DNA of 64,000 nucleotides, taken from Streptomyces sp. NBC_01454. Its GTDB lineage: Bacteria; Actinomycetota; Actinomycetes; Streptomycetales; Streptomycetaceae. Location of the stretch: assembly GCF_036227565.1 (NCBI RefSeq), contig NZ_CP109460.1:4340001-4404000 (forward strand), in the 5' to 3' direction. The first letter of the stretch is position 1. Every line of letters starts with the position of its first letter. The notes beneath the pieces are model-generated. The model made no database searches and was not told the DNA's origin. It saw only the letters and a program-made list of their open reading frames with translations. Of this stretch, positions 44,383 to 52,328 are shown piece by piece. The position numbers were made by a program, and so were the translations under genes.

Positions 44383-45753
44383 GTGACCACGACGCCCTCC
44401 GCCTCCGCCGCCGACCCTGCCGCCGGTGCGGCCGTCAAGGCCGCCGACCGCGCGCATGTCTTCCACTCCTGGTCCGCGCAGGGCCTCATCGACCCGCTGC
44501 CGATCGCCGGCGCGGAGGGTGCGTACTTCTGGGACCACGACGGCAACCGCTACCTCGACTTCTCCTCCCAGCTGGTCAACACCAACATCGGTCACCAGCA
44601 CCCCAAGGTCGTCGCGGCGATCCAGGAGCAGGCCGCGAAGCTGTGCACCATCGCGCCCGGATTCGCCGTGGACGTACGGTCCGAGGCCGCGCGGATGGTC
44701 GCCGAGCGCACCCCGGGCGACCTCGACAAGATCTTCTTCACCAACGGCGGTGCGGAGGCCGTGGAGAACGCGGTCCGGATGGCCCGGCTGCACACCGGCC
44801 GCGCCAAGGTGCTGTCCGCCTACCGCTCGTACCACGGCGCCACCGCCACCGCGATCAACCTGACCGGCGACCCGCGCCGCTGGCCCTCCGACACCGCCTC
44901 CGCGGGCGTGGTCCACTTCTGGGGCCCGTTCCTCTACCGCTCGGCCTTCCACGCCGAGAACGAGCAGCAGGAGTGCGAGCGCGCCCTCGCGCACCTGGAG
45001 CAGACCATCGCCTTCGAGGGCCCGCAGTCGATCGCGGCGATCATCCTGGAGACCGTGCCCGGCACCGCGGGGATCATGGTCCCGCCGGCCGGTTACCTCG
45101 CCGGGGTCCGCGAGATCTGCGACCGCTTCGGCATCGTCTTCATCCTCGACGAGGTCATGGCGGGCTTCGGCCGTACGGGCAAGTGGTTCGCCGCCGACCA
45201 CTTCGGCATCACGCCCGACCTGCTGACCTTCGCCAAGGGCGTCAACTCCGGCTATGTGCCGCTGGGCGGCGTGGCGATCAGCGCCGAGATCGCGGCCACC
45301 TTCGACCAGCGTCCCTACCCGGGCGGTCTGACCTACTCCGGTCACCCCCTGGCCTGCGCCTCCGCCGTCGCCACCATGAACGCGATGACCGAGGAGCGGA
45401 TCGTGGAGAACGCCGCCGAGATCGGTGAGAAGGTCATCGGCCCGGCGCTGCACGAGATCGCCGGACGCCACCCGTCGGTCGGCGAGGTCCGCGGCATGGG
45501 CGTCTTCTGGGCCCTGGACCTGGTGAAGAACAAGGAGACCCGCGAGCCGCTGGTCCCCTACAACGCGTCCGGCGCCGCCAACGCTCCGATGGCCGAATTC
45601 GCCGCGGCCTGCAAGCGCGGCGGGCTGTGGCCGTTCGTGAACATGAACCGGACGCATGTCGTCCCGGCCTGCACGATCACCGAGGCCGAGGCCAAGGAGG
45701 GCCTCGCCGCCCTCGACCAGGCGCTCACGGCGGCCGACGCCCACACCGTCTGA
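44383..45753 (+). CDS. class III PLP-dependent aminotransferase
   Basis: The product is 456 residues from a GTG (VTTTPSASAADP). Class III motifs are FWDHDGNRYLDFSSQLVNTNIGHQHPKVV, FFTNGGAEAVENAVRMAR, YRSYHGATATA, the PLP Asp in FILDEVMAGFGRTGKWFA, and the Lys in LTFAKGVNSGYVPLGGV. It resembles omega-amino acid/taurine:pyruvate transaminases annotated as aspartate aminotransferase family. The following GntR regulator may control a catabolic role for it. The exact amino donor is unknown. Confidence 0.9.
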   Translation: MTTTPSASAADPAAGAAVKAADRAHVFHSWSAQGLIDPLPIAGAEGAYFWDHDGNRYLDFSSQLVNTNIGHQHPKVVAAIQEQAAKLCTIAPGFAVDVRSEAARMVAERTPGDLDKIFFTNGGAEAVENAVRMARLHTGRAKVLSAYRSYHGATATAINLTGDPRRWPSDTASAGVVHFWGPFLYRSAFHAENEQQECERALAHLEQTIAFEGPQSIAAIILETVPGTAGIMVPPAGYLAGVREICDRFGIVFILDEVMAGFGRTGKWFAADHFGITPDLLTFAKGVNSGYVPLGGVAISAEIAATFDQRPYPGGLTYSGHPLACASAVATMNAMTEERIVENAAEIGEKVIGPALHEIAGRHPSVGEVRGMGVFWALDLVKNKETREPLVPYNASGAANAPMAEFAAACKRGGLWPFVNMNRTHVVPACTITEAEAKEGLAALDQALTAADAHTV

Positions 45754-45916
45754 GCCGTCGCCCGCGGCGCCCGCCCGCATGGAAACCGCAGGTCACGGCC
45801 GCCGCGCGGGACACCCGAAGAGCGCCCTCGCCCGGCGGCCCGCCGCGGCCCTCGCCTATCGTGGGCGGGGGCCGCTCCCACCTGCGCGGTCAGGGACGTC
45901 GAAGGAGACGCAGACG

Positions 45917-46594
45917 ATGGCCGCCGGCGGAGACAGCTCAGTCATACGACGCAGCACCCTGCGCCAGCAGATCGCCGACGCGCTGCGCGACGAGATCCTG
46001 GCCGGCCGGCTGCCGTGCGGCCACCCCTTCACCGTCAAGGAGATCGCCGAGCAGTACGGCGTCTCCGCCACCCCGGTGCGCGAGGCGCTGCTCGATCTGT
46101 GCGCCCAGGGCCTGCTCGACGTCGAACAGCACCGCGGCTACAAGGTGCACGCCTTCACCTCCGACGACTTCCGCGCCATGGTCGAGGCCCGCACGCTGAT
46201 CATCGAGGGCATCTTCCGCAGCGGCGCCGACCGCGCCCTGCGCGCCACCCCCGCCGGGGTGCTGGTCTCCATCCGCCGCCGCGCCGACGAGGCCGAACGG
46301 GCCGCCCGGGCCGGCGACCTCGATGTCCTCATCGGCTACGACCTGCGGTTCTGGCGCGAGCTCAGCAGCATCGTGCACAACGCGTACATCAGCGATTTCC
46401 TGGACCGGATCCGCGTCCAGACCTGGATGTTCGCCGTGCCGCTGCTGCGCCGGCAGGCCGATCTGGGGAGCCATCTGTGGCAGGGCCACAGCGCGCTGGC
46501 CGACGCCCTGATCGACCATGATCTGCCCACCGCCCAGCGGCTGATCGCCGAGTACAACGAGCACTCCCTCGCTCTCGTCGGAACGCGCGGCTAG
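45917..46594 (+). CDS. GntR-family (FCD-type) transcriptional regulator
   Basis: The product is 225 residues behind GAAGGAGA. The N-terminal GntR winged helix (STLRQQIADALRDEILAGRLPCGHPFTVKEIAEQYGVSATPVREALLDLCAQGLLDVEQHRGYKV) is followed by an all-helical effector domain with FCD-type acidic and His positions (VEARTLIIEG, LIGYDLRFWRELSSIVHN, LWQGHSALADALIDHD). It probably senses a small carboxylate or amino acid and controls the aminotransferase upstream. That link is inferred. Confidence 0.9.
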   Translation: MAAGGDSSVIRRSTLRQQIADALRDEILAGRLPCGHPFTVKEIAEQYGVSATPVREALLDLCAQGLLDVEQHRGYKVHAFTSDDFRAMVEARTLIIEGIFRSGADRALRATPAGVLVSIRRRADEAERAARAGDLDVLIGYDLRFWRELSSIVHNAYISDFLDRIRVQTWMFAVPLLRRQADLGSHLWQGHSALADALIDHDLPTAQRLIAEYNEHSLALVGTRG

Positions 46595-46688
46595 CACTAC
46601 GCTGTCCCGATCGTCGGCCGTAATGGGCCGTACCCGTAGCCGTACGTGCGCCGGAGTCCTGTCCCCGACCGGAAGCGAGCCCACACTC

Positions 46689-47339
46689 GTGGCATGTGAC
46701 CTGTGGCTGGTACCCCTCGTCGATGTGCTGTGCCACAGCCCCGACAACCCGTTCTCCGAAGAGATCGCCGCCTATGACAAGGCCCTGACGGAAGCGGGCC
46801 TGCCACCGGTCCCGGTCTTCGGCTACATGCCGGGGCTCTCCGGTGACGTCGCGCCCATCGCCGGCTTCGACTATGACGCCCTGCACTTCCTGCGCCGTGC
46901 CTATCTGCTGCGGCTGTGCGGCCTGGAGGTGACCCCGGTCGACGAACTGGGCGGCGACTACGAGCAGTTGCTGGAGATGTTCGAGGCCACCGCGCAGGAG
47001 TCCCATCTGGTGTGGCACTACGACCACGCGGGGGCGTACGTCCCGGTCGACTTCCCGCATCCGCTCGCCAACGACGAACTGCTGGAGGGCGGCGGCCCAC
47101 TGGGCTCCTCGCACGGTCTGCTGCGCGAGCTCGAACTCGTCGCGCCGTCCCTCGGTATCGATCCGGCCAATCCGCCGGCCGCACCCGCACCGCCGGCCGG
47201 GCCCACCTCACTGGAGGAGCGGGCCAGCGCGGTCCCCCTGGACGACAGCCCGTTCGCCCGGGAGCGGCACGTATGGCTCGGCCTGCACGCGGCCGCCACC
47301 CGGAGCCTGGGCCAAGGCTCCATGATCGTCTTCAGCTGA
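46689..47339 (+). CDS. conserved hypothetical protein, 216 residues
   Basis: The start is taken as GTG (VACDLWLVPLVDVLCHSPDNPF), since upstream in-frame sequence is Arg/Ser-rich and atypical. It is acidic and cytoplasmic, without membrane segments. Distinct motifs are FDYDALHFLRRAYLLRLCG, ATAQESHLVWHYDHAGAYVPVDFPHPLANDELL and ERHVWLGLHAAATRSLGQGSMIVFS. The frame has strong codon bias and looks like a complete globular protein. No family is recognised. Confidence 0.75.
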   Translation: MACDLWLVPLVDVLCHSPDNPFSEEIAAYDKALTEAGLPPVPVFGYMPGLSGDVAPIAGFDYDALHFLRRAYLLRLCGLEVTPVDELGGDYEQLLEMFEATAQESHLVWHYDHAGAYVPVDFPHPLANDELLEGGGPLGSSHGLLRELELVAPSLGIDPANPPAAPAPPAGPTSLEERASAVPLDDSPFARERHVWLGLHAAATRSLGQGSMIVFS

Positions 47340-47447
47340 CCGGGAACGGTACGGGCGGGAGCGGGCCGGGGGAGTGACCCCGGGCGCTCCCGCCGCCCCG
47401 TACCGCCGGGCCGCCCGCGCCCGTACGACGGCGCGGGCGGCCCGCGG

Positions 47448-48212
47448 TCAGCGCGGGGACTCCGGCGGCCGCTGCCGCGGCATGTTCGGGCGGGCGCCCG
47501 GCGGCGGCAGCGGATACCGCGTCTGCGGCGCCGCGCCCTCCTGCCGCGGCGCGGCCCACGGCACCATCGAGAGCGTGGCCTGCGGCACCGGACCGGCCCG
47601 GAACTCCGCCATCCAGTCGGCCGTTTCGGCCCGCACCAGCTCGGCGAGGTCCTCGTTGAACCGCCGCAGCACCCCCAGACAGCGCTCCGCCGCCTCGCCC
47701 GCCGTGCCCTCGGCCGGCCCGAGCACCTCGCGCACGCTCTCCGCCGCCCAGTCGAACTGCAGCGCCTCCAGCCGCCGATGGATCGCCTGGGCGGTCGCCA
47801 GGTCCCGCATCCAGCCGGCCGTCACCCCGAAGTAGCGGTCGGCGCCCACACACACCGCGGCCAGCAGCAGCGACAGACAGCCCCAGGGCGCCCCGCCCGC
47901 CCAGACCCCGGCCAGATCCAGCAGCGGCAGCGCCCCGCCCACCGTCACGCCGGCCGCGGCACCCAGCCTCAGCACCCGCGCGCCGCGCCGCTTGCCCCGC
48001 CGGTCGCGCAGATACCAGTCGGCGGCGCGCAGCGCGCCCTCCTCGGTCCACAGGTAGAGCGCGTCCAACCGGTCGGCCGGCTCACCCCAGTCGCCGAGCG
48101 GGAAGACCCGCCCCGCAAGATCCCTCCGGCCGGAGGCCCGGCGGCCGTTCTCCCGCGTGGGGCTGCCGCCCTCCCGAGGGGGTCCCTCGGGCTGCATCTC
48201 CGGCTGACTCAC
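47448..48212 (-). CDS. SLATT-like two-helix membrane protein
   Basis: The product is 254 residues. Residues about 50-175 follow the SLATT layout: an amphipathic helix (LDALYLWTEEGALRAADWYLRDRRGKRRGARVLRL), two membrane helices (GAAAGVTVGGALPLLDLAGV and WGCLSLLLAAVCVGADRYFG), then long cytoplasmic helices (AQAIHRRLEALQFDWAAESVREV). SLATT proteins are predicted pore-forming effectors of nucleotide-signalling conflict systems. However, no SMODS, SLOG or TIR partner lies nearby, and this stand-alone copy next to purD is likely a conserved chromosomal relative. The C-terminus is Pro/Arg-rich. Confidence 0.65.
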   Translation of the reverse strand: MSQPEMQPEGPPREGGSPTRENGRRASGRRDLAGRVFPLGDWGEPADRLDALYLWTEEGALRAADWYLRDRRGKRRGARVLRLGAAAGVTVGGALPLLDLAGVWAGGAPWGCLSLLLAAVCVGADRYFGVTAGWMRDLATAQAIHRRLEALQFDWAAESVREVLGPAEGTAGEAAERCLGVLRRFNEDLAELVRAETADWMAEFRAGPVPQATLSMVPWAAPRQEGAAPQTRYPLPPPGARPNMPRQRPPESPR

Positions 48213-48500
48213 CCGTGCACTCCCTCTCCAAAGCTCTCTTCCGATACGTGCGAGGCACGCATGTCATACGGGACGGTCGGTGCACGCAGCCTCCTTCCTA
48301 CCGCCGAACGGCTGGCGTCGGCCCCACGATCACGCTCTTTCCGCCCGGAAGGAGTGCCATGTCGGGTATAGGGGCATCGGGCAACTCACCCGAAAGAGTT
48401 GCCGCCGCGGCGACGCGCGGTTTCCGGCCGCTTCGTGCCCTCCCGCCGCCCGGACCCGGCCGGGGTCCGGCCGTCCGGTGCTCTCGTCTAGGCTGCCACC
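48213..48500. other. divergent promoter region, SLATT-like gene and purD
   Basis: 288 bp without a supportable gene. It holds the divergent start regions. I found no convincing operator or riboswitch fold here. Confidence 0.5.
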
Positions 48501-49775
48501 GTGAAGGTCCTCGTCATCGGCGGCGGCGCCCGCGAACACGCCCTGTGCCGCTCTCTGTCCCTCGACCCCGACGTCACCGCGCTGCACTGCGCTCCCGGCA
48601 ACGCCGGCATCGCCGAGGTGGCCGAATTGCACGGGGTCAACGCCCTCGACGGCACGGCCGTCGCCGAACTCGCCGCCGGCCTGGCGGCCGATCTGGTCGT
48701 GGTGGGCCCCGAGGCCCCCCTGGTGGCGGGCGTCGCGGACGCCGTCCGCGACCGCGGCATCGCGGTGTTCGGCCCCTCGGCCGAGGCCGCCCAGCTGGAG
48801 GGCTCCAAGGCCTTCGCCAAGGACGTGATGGCCGCCGCGGCCGTCCCCACCGCCCGCAGCTATGTCTGCACCACCCGGGAAGAGATCGACGAGGCCCTGG
48901 ACGCCTTCGGGGCGCCGTACGTCGTCAAGGACGACGGGCTGGCGGCCGGCAAGGGCGTCGTGGTCACCGAGGACGTCGAGGCGGCCCGCGTGCACGCGCT
49001 GGCCTGCGACCGCGTCGTCATCGAGGAGTTCCTCGACGGTCCCGAGGTCTCGCTCTTCGCGGTCACCGACGGCGAGACCGTCGTCCCGCTGCAGCCCGCC
49101 CAGGACTTCAAGCGCGCCCTCGACGGCGACGAGGGCCCCAACACCGGCGGCATGGGCGCGTACAGCCCGCTGCCCTGGGCCGACCCCCAGCTGGTCGACG
49201 AGGTCATGGCCACGGTCCTGCAGCCCACCGTCGACGAGCTGCGCCGCCGCGGCACCCCGTTCTCCGGGCTGCTCTACGCGGGCCTGGCGATCACCTCCCG
49301 CGGGGTGCGCGTGATCGAGTTCAACGCGCGCTTCGGCGACCCGGAGACCCAGGTCGTCCTGGCCCGCCTGCAGACCCCGCTCGGCGGGCTGCTGACCGCG
49401 GCCGCCACCGGCAACCTCGCCGCCCTGCCGCCGTTGCGCTGGCACGACGACGCCGCCGTCACGGTCGTCATCGCCTCGCACAACTACCCGGACACCCCGC
49501 GCACCGGCGACCCCATCGAGGGCCTGGCCGAGGTCGCGGAGCAGGACGCCCCGGACGCGTACGTGCTGCACGCCGGCACCAGGCGGGACGACGCCGGAGC
49601 GGTGCTCAGCGCGGGCGGCCGGGTGCTGTCCGTCACCGCCGTCGGCACCGACCTCACCACCGCCCGCCGGCGTGCCTACCGCGCCGTGGACCGGATCCGG
49701 CTGGACGGCTCCCAGCACCGCACGGACATCGCCGCCAAGGTCGCGGACGAGGCGGCTCAGGCGCCGGGCGCGTAG
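48501..49775 (+). CDS. purD: phosphoribosylamine-glycine ligase
   Basis: The product is 424 residues from a GTG ([19 protein letters not shown]). The ATP-grasp domain shows [54 protein letters not shown] and [20 protein letters not shown]. It joins glycine to phosphoribosylamine, step two of purine synthesis. The purine genes here are scattered singletons or small operons. purC follows 4.2 kb later with two unrelated genes between. Confidence 0.98.
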   Translation: MKVLVIGGGAREHALCRSLSLDPDVTALHCAPGNAGIAEVAELHGVNALDGTAVAELAAGLAADLVVVGPEAPLVAGVADAVRDRGIAVFGPSAEAAQLEGSKAFAKDVMAAAAVPTARSYVCTTREEIDEALDAFGAPYVVKDDGLAAGKGVVVTEDVEAARVHALACDRVVIEEFLDGPEVSLFAVTDGETVVPLQPAQDFKRALDGDEGPNTGGMGAYSPLPWADPQLVDEVMATVLQPTVDELRRRGTPFSGLLYAGLAITSRGVRVIEFNARFGDPETQVVLARLQTPLGGLLTAAATGNLAALPPLRWHDDAAVTVVIASHNYPDTPRTGDPIEGLAEVAEQDAPDAYVLHAGTRRDDAGAVLSAGGRVLSVTAVGTDLTTARRRAYRAVDRIRLDGSQHRTDIAAKVADEAAQAPGA

Positions 49776-49831
49776 CGGGAGCGGACGCGGGCGCGCCGGG
49801 CGCACCCGCTCCGGCCGGCGAGATCTCTTCT

Positions 49832-49864
49832 GGGGCATATGTCACATACCGTGGCATATGCCCC
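49832..49864. promoter_or_regulatory. inverted repeat after purD (operator or terminator)
   Basis: GGGGCATATG and CATATGCCCC are perfect 10-bp inverses across 13 bases, with AT-rich cores. It lies 56 bp after the purD stop. No T-run follows, so an operator is as likely as a terminator. Confidence 0.55.
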
Positions 49865-50029
49865 TGTCGTTGTGGGTGCAGACAGGGCCGAAGCGCTCAC
49901 CGCCCACACCATCCCGGCACCGGTTCCCGGCTTTGCCCAAAGCCATTCCATCGGGTGACCGCACCACAGATCCCGCTGACGGGGCGCGCACCCCCCAACT
50001 AGGGTGCCGCGCAAGCGTCCTGCGGTGGC

Positions 50030-50048
50030 CGTGCCGGAATCCGGCACG
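50030..50048. repeat. 19-bp palindrome upstream of the M48-like gene
   Basis: CGTGCCGGA-A-TCCGGCACG, perfect 9-bp arms around one base, about 170 bp before the gene start. Confidence 0.7.
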
Positions 50049-50218
50049 CCTGCCGCGGCGGCGTCCGGCAACTGGCTCACCGGCATTGCGATGTCAGTGG
50101 CCGGTGCCACAGTGGTGGTGGAGTGCCCTCGCGCGCACCACCGACCCGCATCTCTCGTACGTCCGTCCCGTGTTCTCTCCGTCCGGCTCCGTCAGGACAG
50201 CAGGGGGTGTACAGGCTC

Positions 50219-52057
50219 GTGGCAAGTCCCGAAACAGGCGTCCTGGCGGCGCGTGCCCGCGCCCTCGCCGTGCTGCGGATCCGCAGCACGGCGAGGGCCG
50301 TGGCGCTGCTGCCCGCGGCTGTGGCAGTGGTGCTGTTCGCCGGCCGGGCGACCGGCCGGCTCGGCGCCGGCTGGGACCTCGCCGGCTGGATCGCCGGCGG
50401 TGCCGCCGTGATCAGCCTGCTGCTGGCCGCGCTGGTCACCGTCGTCGTGGCGCGCGCCAGACCCGCCCTCAGCCCGTCCGTGCCGATCTCCGAGAAGTCA
50501 GCCCCCGATCTCTACCGCCTCGTCCGCGATCTCGCCGAGCGCCTGGAGGTCCCCGCGCCCTCGGCCATAGCGCTGACCCCGGACTGCGACAGCTGGCTGG
50601 AGGACCGCACCCACCGCGCCCACGGCCCGCCGCGTGGCCTGCGCCGTGCGGACGGTGCCGGGCGCCGGGCCCCCGAGGCGCCGGTCCTGGTCATCGGCTC
50701 ACCGTTCCTGTGGTGGATGCGGGTCGCCGAGCTGCGCGCCCTGCTGGCGCCCGTCGTCGCCGGCACCGGCCCCTCCGCCCACCCCGACATAGCCGCCGCC
50801 CGCCGGTTCATCCGCGGCCTGGACGCCGCCGTCGCGGTCGCCGCCCGTGCCGGCGGCCGGCTGCGCGGTCTTCCGCTCCGCTTCGTCGGCCGGGTGGCGC
50901 GGCTGCTGCTGCGCGCCGGCCGCGAACACGCCACGATCATGGAGCGCGCCGTCGCGGCCGCCGCCTCCGAGCGCGCCCAGAACGTCGATTACGGCCTGCG
51001 GATCGTCGCCCAGGAGCAGGTCGGCCTGGCGTACGCGGGCTGGGACCGGCTGCTGACCCGGGTCGCGCTGCCCGCCTGGCGGATGGGCCGCTGGCCGTCC
51101 CGGCTGGACGCCGGCGTGGTCTCCGCGCTCACCGAACTCTCCCGCCGCGACCGCCTCGCCGACGGCTTCGCCTCCCGCCTGGGCGAGCGCCCGGCCTGCG
51201 ACCTCCTGGAGGAGCCGGGCGCCATCGACCGCGCCGCCTCCCTGCTGGCCGCCCGGCTCTTCCACGGCGGCCCCGCCGAGCCGGGGCCCGACTGGTCACC
51301 GGTCGGCTGGCAGCAGTATCCGGAAGAGGTCGTGGACCGGAAATGGCGTCTGGAGGCAGCCCGCCTCCATCGCGTTCTCGACAATCTTCCGGCGACCGCG
51401 CTTCCCGCACCCCCGCCCGCGGCCCCCGACCCCGCCGCGGCGCCCCTCTCGTACGCCCACACCCCCGCCCATGCGCCCGCCGGCCGCCGCCCGGCAGCGC
51501 CCGGGCCGGACGGCGGCCCGGCCGTGAGCCCGCCCGCCGAGGGTCCGCCGCCCGCCGACCGGGCAGCGGCCGCACCGGCCGCACCGGCACCGGGGCCGAC
51601 CCTGGCCCGGGTCATCGACCGGCTCGCCCACGACGAGCGGGCCGGCGATCTGGTCGCCGCCCGGCTGGGCGCGGAGGTCGAGCGGGAGGAGCGCGAGGAG
51701 GCGGCCCGCCAGGCCGCCCGCGGCAGCCGCGAGCAGGACGCCGCCATCGGTGTGGCCTGGGGCGACGGCCTGGCCGAGGGCGGCCTCCCGCTGTTCCCGC
51801 TGCAACCGCCCCGCACGGGCCGCGAACTCCTCGCCGACCACGTCACCGCCATGGTCTGCTGCGCCGCCGTCGACACCGCCGGTGCCGCCCCCGGGCTGGA
51901 CTGGCTCGACGGCCCAGCGCTGCTGGTCGACGGCGCCCGCCGGGCCGACCTCGGCCGCCCGGTGCTCAGCCTGGTCGACGACGGGGACGCCGGGCCGCTC
52001 CGGGGCTGGCTGACGACCGTCGGCGTCCGCCCCGAAAAGCCGGTCCGGCTGGTATGA
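50219..52057 (+). CDS. M48-like membrane protein lacking the protease motif
   Basis: The product is about 612 residues (GTG at 50207 is an alternative). Two N-terminal membrane helices (VALLPAAVAVVLFAGRATG and WIAGGAAVISLLLAALVTVVVA) are followed by a segment laid out like M48 peptidases: LYRLVRDLAERLEVPAPSAIALTPDCDSWLE, then PVLVIGSPFLWWMRVAELRALLAPVVAGTGPSAH. The position expected to hold the zinc motif HExxH reads APVVAG, so no catalysis is expected. A Pro/Ala-rich linker (about 390-460) precedes a C-terminal helical domain ending in a short alpha/beta segment. The role is unknown and may be substrate binding. Confidence 0.78.
   Translation: MASPETGVLAARARALAVLRIRSTARAVALLPAAVAVVLFAGRATGRLGAGWDLAGWIAGGAAVISLLLAALVTVVVARARPALSPSVPISEKSAPDLYRLVRDLAERLEVPAPSAIALTPDCDSWLEDRTHRAHGPPRGLRRADGAGRRAPEAPVLVIGSPFLWWMRVAELRALLAPVVAGTGPSAHPDIAAARRFIRGLDAAVAVAARAGGRLRGLPLRFVGRVARLLLRAGREHATIMERAVAAAASERAQNVDYGLRIVAQEQVGLAYAGWDRLLTRVALPAWRMGRWPSRLDAGVVSALTELSRRDRLADGFASRLGERPACDLLEEPGAIDRAASLLAARLFHGGPAEPGPDWSPVGWQQYPEEVVDRKWRLEAARLHRVLDNLPATALPAPPPAAPDPAAAPLSYAHTPAHAPAGRRPAAPGPDGGPAVSPPAEGPPPADRAAAAPAAPAPGPTLARVIDRLAHDERAGDLVAARLGAEVEREEREEAARQAARGSREQDAAIGVAWGDGLAEGGLPLFPLQPPRTGRELLADHVTAMVCCAAVDTAGAAPGLDWLDGPALLVDGARRADLGRPVLSLVDDGDAGPLRGWLTTVGVRPEKPVRLV
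50261..50298. repeat. perfect 38-bp palindrome within coding sequence
   Basis: GCCCTCGCCGTGCTGCGGA followed directly by its exact reverse complement, centred on the GATC of GGATCC, at codons about 15-27 of the M48-like gene. Because it is palindromic, both strands encode the same ALAVLRIRSTARA peptide. Confidence 0.97.
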
Positions 52058-52328
52058 CTCAACGGCCGCGACTGCCCGCCACCCCGCCGTGAGGAGGCGA
52101 ACCGGGCAGCGAGATCCGGGCCGGGCACCCGGGGCCGCTCGCCCCACCGGCTGAATGTTCCCTTCCAGTTCGCATTTCGGGGGCGGTGCCCTCTAAATTC
52201 ACGACGAAGGGTGACGAAGTGAGTGCGTAATGTGATGTGCTGGGGGATGGCCGGCCGGGTCCGCTCAGCCGGACGCAGCACCGGCCCGTCGGCCCGGACC
52301 GACGGGGCATGCGGGAGGGGAGTGGAAG

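Larger units (their letters stand above)
49776..50218. other. 443-bp palindrome-rich intergenic region
   Basis: No gene supported. It contains two clear palindromes, listed separately, and presumably the promoter of the 50219 gene. Confidence 0.6.

Noticed and set aside
43204..45780. 858-codon minus-strand frame across the VTC and aminotransferase genes
   Set aside because: Antisense shadow of two well-supported genes.
47448..48212. SLATT-like gene considered as part of an antiviral system
   Set aside because: No cyclase, SLOG, TIR or other defence gene nearby; neighbours are purine and housekeeping genes.
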